Origin: Protostelium mycophagum
Taxonomy: Eukaryota > Evosea > Variosea > Protosteliida > Protosteliaceae
DNA length: 47,166 nt
NCBI GenBank assembly: GCA_002081555.1
Contig: KV920978.1
Span: 1-47,166, forward strand
Reading direction: 5' to 3'
The position numbers and the translations under genes are program-made. Below the pieces are notes generated by a model. It made no database searches, was not told the origin of the DNA, and saw only the letters and a program-made list of their open reading frames with translations. Shown piece after piece: positions 1 through 10,318 of the stretch (the stretch's first letter is position 1; each line of letters starts with the position of its first letter).

Positions 1-306
1 GTTTTGTACCGATGAGTCTTTGTACAACGGGAGATTTGGAGGAGTACGGAATGTTGAGGAGACTGCAATGAGAACATCGGCTGGAATGGGAGCCCAGCGT
101 GGCAACCGAAGGCATGATGCACGCACGTGTGGTCGCAAAATAAATAAAGGTAATATATTTATATATTACATCGGTAATTGTAGAATATATTTTCGAGGAA
201 ATTTTGTAACAAAATTTCGCGGAAAACTCGGAGGTTGGATAATCACAAATCGAAATTGAGACACATCACAGACGACAACAACCCACGATACGATAACATT
301 TATACA
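1..306. other. 5' flank of the J-protein gene; no confident gene
   Basis: The first ~150 bases are open in more than one plus frame and could be the 3' end of a gene that begins outside the window, but no family is recognisable. The sequence then becomes AT-rich and ends just upstream of the J-protein start codon, so it probably holds that gene's promoter. Confidence 0.4.
198..218. repeat. 10+1+10 perfect palindrome upstream of J-protein gene
   Basis: The arms GAAATTTTGT and ACAAAATTTC are exact reverse complements around one A. The site lies about 90 bp before the start codon. It is an extended form of the GAAATTTC-type palindromes common in introns here. It could be a protein-binding site, but that is an inference. 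Confidence 0.5.
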
Positions 307-2634
307 ATGGGACTTGACTACTACAGAATCCTCGAGATACCGAGGTACCAATTCTCCAATGATGCCCTCTAAAAACACCAGAAATGCAGATGAGATCACG
401 ATAAGGAAAGCCTACAAAAAGTTGGCACTCAAGTGGCATCCTGACAGAAATCTTGAGAACAAGTGAGCTAAATCTCGTTGCATTTTTGTGACAAACTAGG
501 GAGCAGGCAGAAGTCCGATTTAAGCAGATCTCAGAGGCTTATGAGGTGATGCATCGCTATCACAAGAATGATCTCTGAAATCGCCAGGTGCTAGTAGATA
601 AACAGAAGAGAGAAATTTATGATGCGTATGGCGAAGAAGGACTGAAAGGAGGGGTGCCTCAACCTCCTCAACAACAATTTCGAGCCGGTAATTTTACCTC
701 TTTCATCTTACATGTTGACGTCATGCTGATAATCGATAATGCATTTAATGTTGAATCGAGCAGGCCCTCAAGACGGTTTCGGGCGCAGAACGACAACATT
801 TTCCTTCAATTCTGGTGGATTTTCACCCTCACCAGCTGACAACATATTCAGACATTTCTTTGAAGGCATGAACAACACTGGTGAGTTGTGCTCGTTTCAA
901 TTTACGACTTGCTGGTGTTTTGGTGTTTTGGTTTGTTGCCTCAAGATTTTTATTTTACGGTTGCTTACCGTGAATCTCACGCGATGACTAACGATGAATA
1001 CAGGTTATGGGGGTCCATTCTCCACGAGAGGCAGCGCGTATCACACCGGCTTTAGCACTTTCCAAAACTACCAGCCTTACGCGCAACAACAAGGTCACAA
1101 CCATTCCAAGACGTCGCACGAGACATTCCAACCATATACGCAAGAAAAACGGAAGTCCTCCGCGAATGATGATGCAGATAGGGAGAAAGGTATTGTGTTG
1201 CAGAAAGTGCATCTATGGATTTTTTGGTGTTGTTGGATTTGCGCAAAGCATAAGAATAATATACATATGCTTTGCGCAAATCCAACAACACCAAAAAATC
1301 CATTGTAATAGTCAACTTTGGTGTGTTTTACTTCACAGCTTTCTCGCAGACAAAGAAGTGAACTTTGCAGTTTTTGAATATTTTTGGTTGTGGCAAAGCC
1401 GCAACCACAAAATATACTTTGTCATGGGATTGCATAATCATCATTGTGGATGGATCATCATCATTAATGTTGATTCGGACAGGAAAGAGTAAGAGAAAGG
1501 GGAAAACCATAGAAGGAAACCTCATCTGTACTTATGAAGAGTTATACACGGGCGCAACGAAGAACGTGACCATGTTGAAGAATGTGCAAGATGCATCGGG
1601 GAGGTGTGATCTCTTTTATTTATAATATTACAAATATACATGAGAAACAATCTCATCTAACTGTTTTGTGTACAATTTTGAGGTTCATTTGCCACAAAGA
1701 CATACATTTTTTCTAGAAACTCATTAAGATCTTCAGGAACATCAAATCAGAGAAGGTTTTCACCATCGAAGTGAGTTTTTCCATCATCAGAATCATCATC
1801 CTCCATATGATGATCCTCATGATCAACAGGTCAAGAAAGGTTGGAAAGAAGGAACAAAAATCACTTTTGCTGGTGAAGGAGATTGCAAATATGGAGAAGA
1901 GCCATCTGATGTCGTCTTCTATATCAAAGAGAGGGCTCATGAAGATTACGAGAGGACCGGTAATGATCTCCACACACATATCAAGATCTCATTGATCGAT
2001 GCGTTCAGAGGATACACAACGGAGGTGAGCATCCTTCTCATGAGAAATACCAAGAAACACTTCTACTTTGCAATTTTACAAACCAAAATTTATTCTTATT
2101 TCAAAGATTAAAAAACCGCCATAAAATTGACACAAACCAGGTGAAGACATTAGACGGAAGGAAGTTGAAGATATCGCATGATGCCACCATCACACCCCAG
2201 ACAAAGGTGGTAAAAAAGGGTGAGCTCAATCTCTAGAGATGCTTCTGCTTTTAATATCGTTTTTCACTTTAGGAAAATGTAATTTTTTATAATATTCAAA
2301 ATCTTTGAGAAAAACACCAGAAATTTCGCAGAAAAAAATTTCCAGAATTTCAGTTTTCTCATAATACTTTGGAATCGACCGTCTACAACGATTAATTTTA
2401 CCAGGGGAGGGCATGCCCATTGCCAAGAGGCCGGGGGAGAAGGGAGATCTTATCGTACATTATGATATCTTATTTCCGGAGAAATTGAGCACACAACAGA
2501 TCGACGAGATCGAGAAGATCGTGGGAAGCGGCAGCAGCTCCACTTCTGCACCGGCTGCTCCATTAGCCCCCTTGGGAAATATTTGGAGTTCCTTGACATC
2601 TCTTGTCTCTGGAGACAAGGATTCCAAGATGTAA
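307..2634 (+). CDS. DNAJB-type (class II) J-domain co-chaperone
   Basis: This is a multi-exon gene. The N-terminal J domain starts MGLDYYRILEIPR at the first ATG and carries HPD at about residues 32-34, followed by the helix-IV segment DKQKREIYDAYGEEGLKGG. A Gly/Phe-rich and Gln/Tyr-rich linker follows (FGRRTTTFSFNSGGFSPS). The C-terminal substrate-binding domain begins with CTYEELYTGATKNV and ends with the family block GMPIAKRPGEKGDLIVHYDI and a short Ser/Ala-rich tail. There is no zinc-finger Cys repeat, so it is class II, like DNAJB1/4/5/13. J proteins stimulate Hsp70 ATPase and deliver clients. The first introns are 345-381 and 463-499 (37 nt each). One intron is much longer (~300 nt, from about 1192) and holds a perfect inverted repeat. 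The stop codon is fused to an AATAAA-like signal. Confidence 0.93.
1215..1303. repeat. Perfect 38-bp inverted repeat with 13-nt loop inside an intron
   Basis: Left arm 1215-1252 and right arm 1266-1303 are exact reverse complements, with loop 1253-1265. The arms contain TTTTTTGGTGTTGTTGGATT and GCGCAAAGC. The transcript of the host intron would fold into a long perfect hairpin. No coding potential is seen. It may be a fold-back transposon remnant, a small-RNA precursor or a recent inverted duplication. Confidence 0.9.
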
Positions 2635-2637
2635 TAA

Positions 2638-3240
2638 ATAGTTTCTTTCAATATCTTAAGTGTGCTTGCTCGCTATTAGATAAATCTCGATCTAGACAAT
2701 AAATATCTGCACCGTTTCAACACAACTGACGCAACCGCAGCATAACTTAACCACTCACCATTCAAAATTTCTAAAAATAGATGTACATCATCATCGTTGT
2801 AGAACACAACCCGAGGTGACTTTACGCACTGTGTGAACGGAAGTTTATCACGTTTTCTTTGTGGGGTGGCATTATAGGTTGTAGAATACTTTTTACATGT
2901 ACAGTTCTAAGTGTATCAAGTCTAGTAACTATTACATTGAGAAGCAAAAACACTGCACAAACTCACTTTTCGCTCACTTGCCTCTCAGCTCGACGCAAAC
3001 ACACTTCCAACTCCACCTTTGCTGTCGCACATATCTCCATATAGATAAGCATATTCTGATCACATAGAACGTATAGATGTTTGTATTTGGAGGTGTTTAA
3101 AAGTTGTTTCATTATTTTAGGTCTGGTGGGTTCACTCAACACTTTTCCAAATGATTTTTTTACAGGACATCTGTTTCCAAGTGACTTCAGGTTGCCTTCT
3201 TTACCAACAAACAGAACATCATGACACGTCATCAGACTCT
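2638..3240. other. Spacer between convergent genes
   Basis: No gene is recognised here. The stretch joins the 3' ends of the J-protein gene (+) and the PPR gene (-). It contains a MEF2-like word CTAAAAATAG at 2771-2780. Reading frames here are short and lack family motifs. Confidence 0.5.
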
Positions 3241-4416
3241 TTATATTAATCCGGACCCGCGCAGAGACACACCTTCACGTGCCGCGTTTCCTCTGGCAAT
3301 GTCGGTGGGTGGTCTGACAAAGTTGGGGTCGATCTCTTGCATTGCTTTTTCGAAATGGTCCCACCATCTAACATTCCTATCTTGATTTAATACAATTTAT
3401 TTTATTTTTATTTTTATTATTTTGATTTTATTTATTTTATTTGTTATTGAAAAAAACTTGAAAAGTTTTGCGAAAAAGTAGTTTTATTTGGTTCGCAGCG
3501 AAGCTGCAAAAGTTGGTTTTTCTGTTGTCTTTACATGTTTTGAGGACTGATATACCACAATAAAAATACACTTCGACAACAGCAATAATTATTTGGGTGT
3601 CCAAATTGTTAATGTGGCTCTGCCACAATCAGCTGATTTCATGCCGTCGTCTTCATCTGCGGCGAGCTGCAACAAAAGAACCTCATCGTTTTGCTGCTGT
3701 ATAGATAATATTAGACGACACTATTGTATTGTAGCACAAAAATCAAGGGTTGCAGCGTGGTTTGCTTGATCACGATGAGAAAGACATACCTGTACTGCTT
3801 GGCAATGATCAGGTGAGTCTCTGGCAGTGGCTTGATGCCCAGGTCCTTCATCTCCTCATAGTGGATGTGTGCGCGCTTGAGATCATTCTTCTTGAGGTGT
3901 ACTGCGATCAATTCGTGATACACCGATTCATTGGGCGGAATGTGGGCTTCTCTCATTCTCTTAAACGTCTTGAAGGATGTCTCGGCCTCGAGATTGGCTG
4001 TGTATAATCTCATGAGAGCGGCATAGACATCAGCAGAGGGTTCCAATCCGGTGTTCTTATATTCTTCAAAGAGTTCTTTTGTCTTATCGGCGTCTTTGTT
4101 GTTGGCGTGGGCTAAGATGTGGAAAGCATATGATTTAGAGTCTTTAGAAAGACCCTTGGATGCCATTTCGTTGAGGGTCTCCTCTACTTTGGACACATCG
4201 GTGATTTGAGATTTCAGGAGATCGTGATATTCCTTGTGTGTCTCAGCAGAGAGCTTGGACGTGATGGCTATGTTTCTTCTTGCATTTATAGACAGTTGTG
4301 AGCGTGGTTGGACTGAAAATGTCCTCGCCTGAAACATAATTAACTTCCTCTTCTAATGGTCAACATTGTTGTAGTTGTATTACCCTTGTTGAACAACTCC
4401 TCAAAGCAGCCTGCAT
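3241..4416 (-). CDS. Small mitochondrial pentatricopeptide-repeat (PPR) protein
   Basis: Three exons are read on the minus strand. The first encodes MQAALRSCSTR, which continues across an intron (acceptor at the TTTCAG near 4333) into ARTFSVQPRSQLSINARRN. This basic, Ser/Arg-rich stretch is typical of a mitochondrial presequence. The body has about four 35-residue helical repeats of PPR type, for example KSYAFHILAHANNKDADKTK, ADVYAALMRLYT and SVYHELIAVHLKKNDLKRA. The last exon (3241 to about 3375) is reached across a ~415-nt intron and encodes WWDHFEKAMQEIDPNF followed by a short basic tail. PPR proteins bind organelle RNA, so a role in mitochondrial RNA metabolism is inferred. The exact ortholog is not recognised. 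The long intron is AT-rich and carries two GYGGC-NNN-GCCRC hairpins (3495, 3614). Confidence 0.8.
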
Positions 4417-4546
4417 CGTGTCCTCTGATCAAAATGAAGATGATGATTATGAGATCCGTTGTCTATTGTAGATGCACCGCTGAAAAGTTAAATTATAAAA
4501 AACGATAGTTTGTAGATGACGAATTTTACGTATTTCGAGGAGATCC

Positions 4547-7500
4547 ATGATCATCCAATCACAAAACATGGCTCAAGCCAAAGAGGTCTTTGCTTCTGAA
4601 ATACAACCACAATTATCACAGCTTGATGATCTACAAAATCCATCCCTTCAGATCAGTAAACCTGTCAAAGCCGCCCTGTTGAAGAAAGCTTCTGCTGTGA
4701 TCGCAAGTGTCCTTAAAAACCAGAAAACTTTGGAGGTCAGAGAGGAGATAGCAGAGTTGTTGGCACAGTATCAGGATGTTTTGGCAAAAACATCCTGCAC
4801 AGATCCATCTGATACGTGTAGAGAATATGCCTTAGCCGCTCTCATTAGGTGATACGAGGTCTTTACACAGACATTATTTTCATACGGTTGAAGCCCATCA
4901 CTGCATCAACTCTGCGTCAAAATTGATTTTTATTTGTGGCTTTGACTTCGATAGAAATGTACATCGGCTTCACACCTACAATTTCTGAGAAATTTCAGCA
5001 TTGTAGAATCACGAAAGATGAAGAGTCCATCTACAACCAGCCTGCTACATGGCCTGATCCCCCTGGTTGCCGCCAAAATCTCGCGCGGGAAAATAGATGA
5101 GCACGAGGAAATCAAAGTGAGATCAATATTTATATTTTTTTGGGATTGTAATTTCAATTTGAGGCTTTGGCAAATATCTTTGGTGTTTTTCGTGGCAATT
5201 TAAAATTTAAAAATTGATTCGTGTCAAAAAAAATCTCAATTTGTGATTTTTCTGCAATGGAATTTCCTCATTTGATAAAAAATAATCCCAGTCAATCAAA
5301 ATCAATTCAATAATCTGACGTAACCCCCTTCCACACTACGAACTCAAGTCTTCAGGTCTTATTGTTTGCGTTGTTGATTCAATGTTTCAGAAGAGGAGGC
5401 AGCGAAGTGGTTGGAAAAAATATAATGAACATCTTGAACATAATAAAAGCCGGCACTCTGGACAGCTTTGATGACCTGAAAAAGGTAGGAAATTTCGTCG
5501 AAAAATCAGAGAAATTTCGAGTTACGTATCGATGTGTACGAGGGAACACTGGAGCCATATCAAAGAGCTACAAAATCTTTTGTCATTTTAGTTATTTATT
5601 TATTGAACAGGACGCTTGCAATTTATCAATATCTGTTGTCATGGCGCTGAACCCTGAGGTCAACCTGAATCAACCCACCCCCTCCTCCCTACTACAAGTT
5701 TGTAGATTGACTTTCTTCCGTTTTTGTATTTTTTCCATTGCTGCAGAAATAGACTCAGCTTGAAATTTCCATGAAATTTAATAGAATTTTCAGGTAACAC
5801 ACGAGACACGTGCTGTCGCCGTTGCCCTATCGAAAATTCTGGGAAATTTACTCGGTCACAAAAAGTCCCTCATTCGACAATCTACACTGGATGCTTTACG
5901 TGTCATTGTAGATTGCGGGGGGTCCCACTGCCTCGGTCAGACCAGCGGTGACGTCTCAAATGATTGGGACTTTTTACCTTATTTGGAAACCATGACATCT
6001 GACACGTCTGTCAAATTGAGGGAGCGGCTCGTTGTAGTTCTGGGAGAGTGGATGAAAATTACCCCCGCGGAACATTTTTTCAGGCGAGATTTACGCAACA
6101 AAGTGAGTTGTAGATGTAACAGAAAGATTTTGCCATTTAAATCTTTTTAGTGTTTGGTTTTTGCGGCTGCAAATTCACAAAAAACACTAAATAGACACTT
6201 TGACAATTTTGAATCCATAAAACACCAAAAAACACCTTTACAAGATGTTGATAATTCACAAACAAATGTAAAGACATCAGACGCCAATGAAAATCCATCC
6301 GATTTTACGCTGTCAAAAGACACTTATACGTTTTATCTAGTCCATATCAAATGACCATGCGTTTCAAAGTTTATGTGAATTCTACACGTGTCTGCAGCCC
6401 TCAAGACACTCATCACCCCAGTTGCTGCACGTTCTCCTCATCTTATGCCAAGACGATTTGAAAGAGATAAGATCTGCAGCCAGAAATCAATTATGGGACG
6501 TGGGAGATGTATATCTAAGTGAAGAGAATGTCTCAGATATGGAAATCGAAGGTTTGATTTTTTATTTTATTTTTTTGTATTGTAGATCATCAAAAGTTTT
6601 AAAAAATTGAAAAATATGATACTTAAGAACAAAGAATTTGGTGGGGTTGCTAGGGATGACGTCATCAAAGAAATCTTCCAGGAAAATTCTGATGTGGTAC
6701 AAAAGGTGATCGTTCTCTCTTGCTTTTGATAAGATTGAAAAGTGATTCGTTACAGCCAACACGTGGTGTGACGTCACTACTGAACTCTGAAATTTCCGAG
6801 AAAATTCCATCTGCGATGGATGATGCCCAAGATTGGTCCCTCGCCAAGAAAGTTCGCGGAATCTCCGTGCTGACTTCATTGTTATTGTACGCACCGACGT
6901 CTTTTCCCGCCATTTTGGACCACCGATTCATTCTACAACTAGCCATTGCGAGGCAGACGGACGAACAACCTGCCAGAAGGATGGTACGTAATCGTGAAAA
7001 ATTCGCGGAAATTTCATTGAAGATTCGATTTTCAGCTGGGAATTTTTCTGAAAGAATTCAGGCCGACGCTTGCTGCATGTGGTTTGGGCTCGTTGTAGAC
7101 ACCAGATATTATTTACCTCTGCTGTTATCCATGATCAAAGGAAAGGGATTCCAAGAACAAGTGACGTCATCATGACATATGTCAATTTTGACGTTTGACA
7201 GCTGATCTCTTCGGGTGACGTCATAAGATTGACTCAGATGCTCCATCTCTTGATGAAGTATTGGAGTGTCGACACATTGAAACAAAACGTCGACAACATC
7301 GTCCAAGTGAACACTTGAATTATTTTTTTGCATTTATTTTTAATTTTGAATAATTAATCTTTTATCATTGAAAGATATACAGGTACTCCATCACAACTTA
7401 TCCCTGGGAAGTACAATTGTAGATGCCGGATCCATATTACCCATACTCATCTCCATCTCACAATCTACAAACGCATCTACACCTCTGTTGTTTGACACTC

Positions 7501-9185
7501 AAATGAGACTATTATACAATATGAGGGAGACCCCTGCCCAGGCGGGACAGTCGGGGGAGGTATATTTGGCGGGAAAAATATCGTTGTGATGACGTCATCA
7601 GGTCGAGAAAATGATTGGAAAATTCTCGGAAACATCTCATCACCGAATTTTCACCTCTAGAACTCCGTGAAATTTCACTGAAACTAGATAATACGAATAT
7701 AATCCTGGGCCATCTACAATGGTCAGATGTCGCATACGACAGATCTGATGACATCGTAAATTTTTTGGAATTTTATGTCAACAAAAAACGAGAATTTTCA
7801 CATCGAAGAAAGTAAGTCAGAATATTTCTGGGGTCCTCTTTCTCTGACTGACCGACCTTACCGTGACTTTGTGCGGTACAGAAAGATTGTCGTATTGATG
7901 TCACAAGGTCTCTCGAGATATCATCACGGATCGTGGAGAATGAACATATGATATCTCACCATGTCATCTACAACGGGATATTGTTGAAAATTCTTCCCGC
8001 GGCTTTGACTTGGGCAGGTGATGACCTTAATGAAATTTCCTCGAGAATTCTCAAAAAATTAAATATATTTAAATTTTAAAAATTTCAGGCGGCAGACAAG
8101 CAATGGAGCTTCGCCTCTTTGCGTCAAAAATTTTGATGGATTTAACCCAAAAGACGGCCGGAAACCAAATCATGATTTCCAAGTTACGCGGGAGCCTTTC
8201 TCAGGACCGAAATCTCTCGGAAAATTCGTTGATGAGAGTGATCACCTCTGTCATGGATGATGACGCACCAGAAGTAAGATATCTCGAGATTTCGTTGTGG
8301 TCTGTTCACCGAAAGAATAAATGTCGCTCTCGGAAAATTCGTTGATGAGAGTGATCACCTCTGTCATGGATGATGACGCACCAGAAGTAAGATATCTCGA
8401 GATTTCTTTGTGGTCCGTTCACCGAAAGAATAAATGTCGACCGTTGCACAACTACAATGCGATACGGCTTTACAAAGACATTAACCCACTACTACTTTGC
8501 GTTGGTTGCCGCGCGGTAGAAGTAAACAGTTCTGGTCGCTGAAGGGGCGAATTTTATTTAAATGTACCACTTTAGAATATAATTCATTTTATTTCAGGTC
8601 AGATTGAATGCCTGCAAGTCGCTGAAGAATATACTACAAATTCTTGAGAACTACAACGCGCCAAAAGGTAAATCTCGTTGAATTTTGATGGAGAATTGAT
8701 TTTTAAAATTTGGATTCTGATGGAGAATTGATTTTTAAAATTTGAATTCTGATGGAGAATTGATTTTTAAAATTTGAATTCTGATGGAGAATTGATTTTT
8801 AAAATTTGAATTCTGATGAAATCTAGAAATATCGGAAAAATTGAATATAGCCGTTGCAAAGAGATTAAATGATGAGAACGATGGTGTGCGACTGTTTTCG
8901 TTCCAATTAGTTGTGTCCGTCATGGACTTGTCACATGATGCACAGAAGCATCAGGAGCATGTGAAGGACGTCATCTTGCATCTTGATGACTTGAGCGAAA
9001 AGATCCAAAATGCCGCCAGAGATTGCGTCATAGAGGTGAAATTTTCCGGGAAATTTCGAAACTGATCGTTGTAGATGATGAAAAGGCCAGAGCTGCCGGT
9101 GAAGATAGTGCTGGAAAATGCGCTGAAAACTCATCGAAATCCAGCTCAATTTGTGGAGCCGCTCCTTGCCCTCCTTTCCAAATAA
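4547..9185 (+). CDS. DNAAF5: Dynein axonemal assembly factor 5 (HEATR2) homolog
   Basis: This is a long HEAT-repeat protein in about 15 exons. The N-terminal exon contains TDPSDTCREYALAALI, resembling the start of HEATR2. Later exons give HEAT helices such as VKLRERLVVVLGEWMKI, PQLLHVLLILCQDDLKEI and KKVRGISVLTSLLLYAP. The C-terminal part follows the HEATR2 layout: LLKILPAALTWAGGR, then SLMRVITSVMDDDAPEVR, LNACKSLKNILQILENY and VKDVILHLDDLSEKIQNAAR. DNAAF5 acts in the cytoplasm in pre-assembly of dynein arms for motile cilia, which implies the organism makes a flagellum. Start: ATG 4547 or in-frame ATG 4568. An exon-intron boundary is tandemly duplicated at 8214-8439, and one intron (8668-8826) is a minisatellite. 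The stop lies within CCAAATAAAATA. Some middle exons (7200-7900) are less certain. Confidence 0.82.
8214..8439 (+). repeat. 113-bp tandem duplication spanning an exon 3' end and its donor
   Basis: Copy 1 is 8214-8326 and copy 2 is 8327-8439; they differ at only two bases. Each contains the last ~62 nt of a DNAAF5 exon, the donor AGAAGTAAGAT and ~50 nt of intron. The next exon starts near 8599, so the intron is about 320 nt if the first donor is used, against the usual ~40 nt. Confidence 0.93.
8686..8819 (+). repeat. 32-bp minisatellite, four copies, inside a DNAAF5 intron
   Basis: Units start at 8686, 8718, 8750 and 8782, with a partial fifth at 8814. Unit 1 differs from the rest by one base (TTTGGATTC versus TTTGAATTC). 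The unit begins TGATGGAGAATTGATTTTTA. The array nearly fills the intron and is very homogeneous, so it is recent or being homogenised. Confidence 0.93.
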
Positions 9186-9211
9186 AATATAAGCTAGTTT
9201 AAAGTTGATTT

Positions 9212-9255
9212 TTGCAAATAAAAATATATTTTTGGGTATATATTTTTATTTGCAA
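9212..9255. terminator. 17-bp perfect inverted repeat just downstream of DNAAF5
   Basis: Arms TTGCAAATAAAAATATA (9212-9228) and its exact complement (9239-9255) flank a 10-nt loop. It lies about 27 bp after the stop codon and contains AATAAA. It could be a 3'-end processing or termination hairpin. That role is inferred from position only. Confidence 0.45.
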
Positions 9256-9496
9256 GTCTTTGTGTTTGCAAACATTTTGTTACAATCTACAAATATTACA
9301 AATCATGGAGAATAATATTGAAACCCAAAAGACAGATGTAAGATCTTCATTCCTTTCAAGCCACAAAAACACCAAAAATAGACTTGCGGTGACCAAATTT
9401 AATTCTGAATGTGAGCATGCATGCTGTGAAGGTTGCATCATTTGGATGTATTAGAAACTGCCGAACTAAGGAGTAAAAGTCTTAGAATTACAGGAG

Positions 9497-9569
9497 GATG
9501 TGCAGGATCTAGTCATCATCAACACGATGGACAAAACTATTCATAGAACAAACCCATTTTAATACACTA
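9497..9569 (+). repeat. Dispersed repeat, copy 1
   Basis: This copy shares GATGTGCAGGATCTA, then a GATGGAcAAAACTATT core, CCCAT and AATACACTA, in the same order as the sequence at 14819-14926. The second copy has about 35 extra bases in the middle. Family unknown. Confidence 0.6.
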
Positions 9570-9847
9570 ATTTAATTTGAAAATATTGAATATTTTGTAT
9601 TCTATTGCACAGCGGTTTCAAATTCCCGGTAGCAACACGTTAAGTCCATAGCAACAGCAATATTTGCATTAACTAACGTGTGTTCTTACCGCAAGTGGGA
9701 ATTTGAGTCCGCCGCGCAATATCAATGTTATATGTTGTTTCGTCAGACACTTACCATCAGTTTGAGTTGCAAGAACCCTAAAGGACAACACAAATACGAG
9801 CATGGAGATCTGATTCTCTAATGTTTTATTACGATGTACCCATGTCA

Positions 9848-10318
9848 TCATTGATCAACACCCTCCAATGATTGCTTCAGATCACTCCACCAGCCGCCCT
9901 TCTCAGCCTCTTCGGCCTTGTCAAGCTCAGACTCTAAATCTGCAGTCAAGTCTGACCACCAGGCCGGTGCCTGAGCAGGTTCGTCCTCGACTTTTCCTTG
10001 ATCTTTCTCGGAATTCTCCTTGACCTTTTCGTGAACTTTCTCCAAACTCTCTTCGACTTTTCCGTGATCTTTCTCCGGATTTTCTTGGGAAATTTCTGGT
10101 GCAGGATCCTGGTGGTTTTCTGTCTTCTCGGGGGTTGTTTGTGGTTTGCCCTTCTTCTTCTTTGGCTTTTTGGGCTTCGTTGGCTCAACAGGTGCGGGTG
10201 CCTCGTCATTGATGCCTAAGCTTCTTGCGACTATGGAGGTCATCATGATGTGATCATGCGAGTCCAATGATGATGTGATGTATGAAATGAGAATGTAATT
10301 CTCGAAAGACAATCTCAT
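9848..10318 (-). CDS. Charged C-terminal exon, probably the PP6R tail
   Basis: The frame opens with LSFENYILISYITSSL and SIVARSLGINDEAP. These resemble the SAPS C-terminal block (LS.Q.AF.EY..QQMT..F...FGFNDEEF). A Lys/Pro/Glu-rich low-complexity run follows, then two copies of a WWSDL-containing acidic helix (PAWWSDLTADLESELDKAEE and GGWWSDLKQSLEGVDQ). A clean splice from the exon ending at 10466 was not found because the phases disagree, so an intermediate exon or a separate small gene starting at MMTSIVARSL are alternatives. Confidence 0.55.
   Translation of the reverse strand: MRLSFENYILISYITSSLDSHDHIMMTSIVARSLGINDEAPAPVEPTKPKKPKKKKGKPQTTPEKTENHQDPAPEISQENPEKDHGKVEESLEKVHEKVKENSEKDQGKVEDEPAQAPAWWSDLTADLESELDKAEEAEKGGWWSDLKQSLEGVDQ

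Larger units (their letters stand above)
9186..9847. other. Spacer after DNAAF5 with hairpin and dispersed repeat
   Basis: Apart from the hairpin and the dispersed repeat copy at 9497-9569, an open frame from ATG 9305 runs about 49 codons and has no known motif. A second open stretch near 9430-9540 reads LHHLDVLETAELRSKSLRIT but has no clear start. A small two-exon gene is possible but unsupported. Confidence 0.35.

Noticed and set aside
8686-8819. Possible CRISPR-like array
   Set aside because: The units are contiguous with no spacers between them, in a eukaryotic intron. It is a plain minisatellite.
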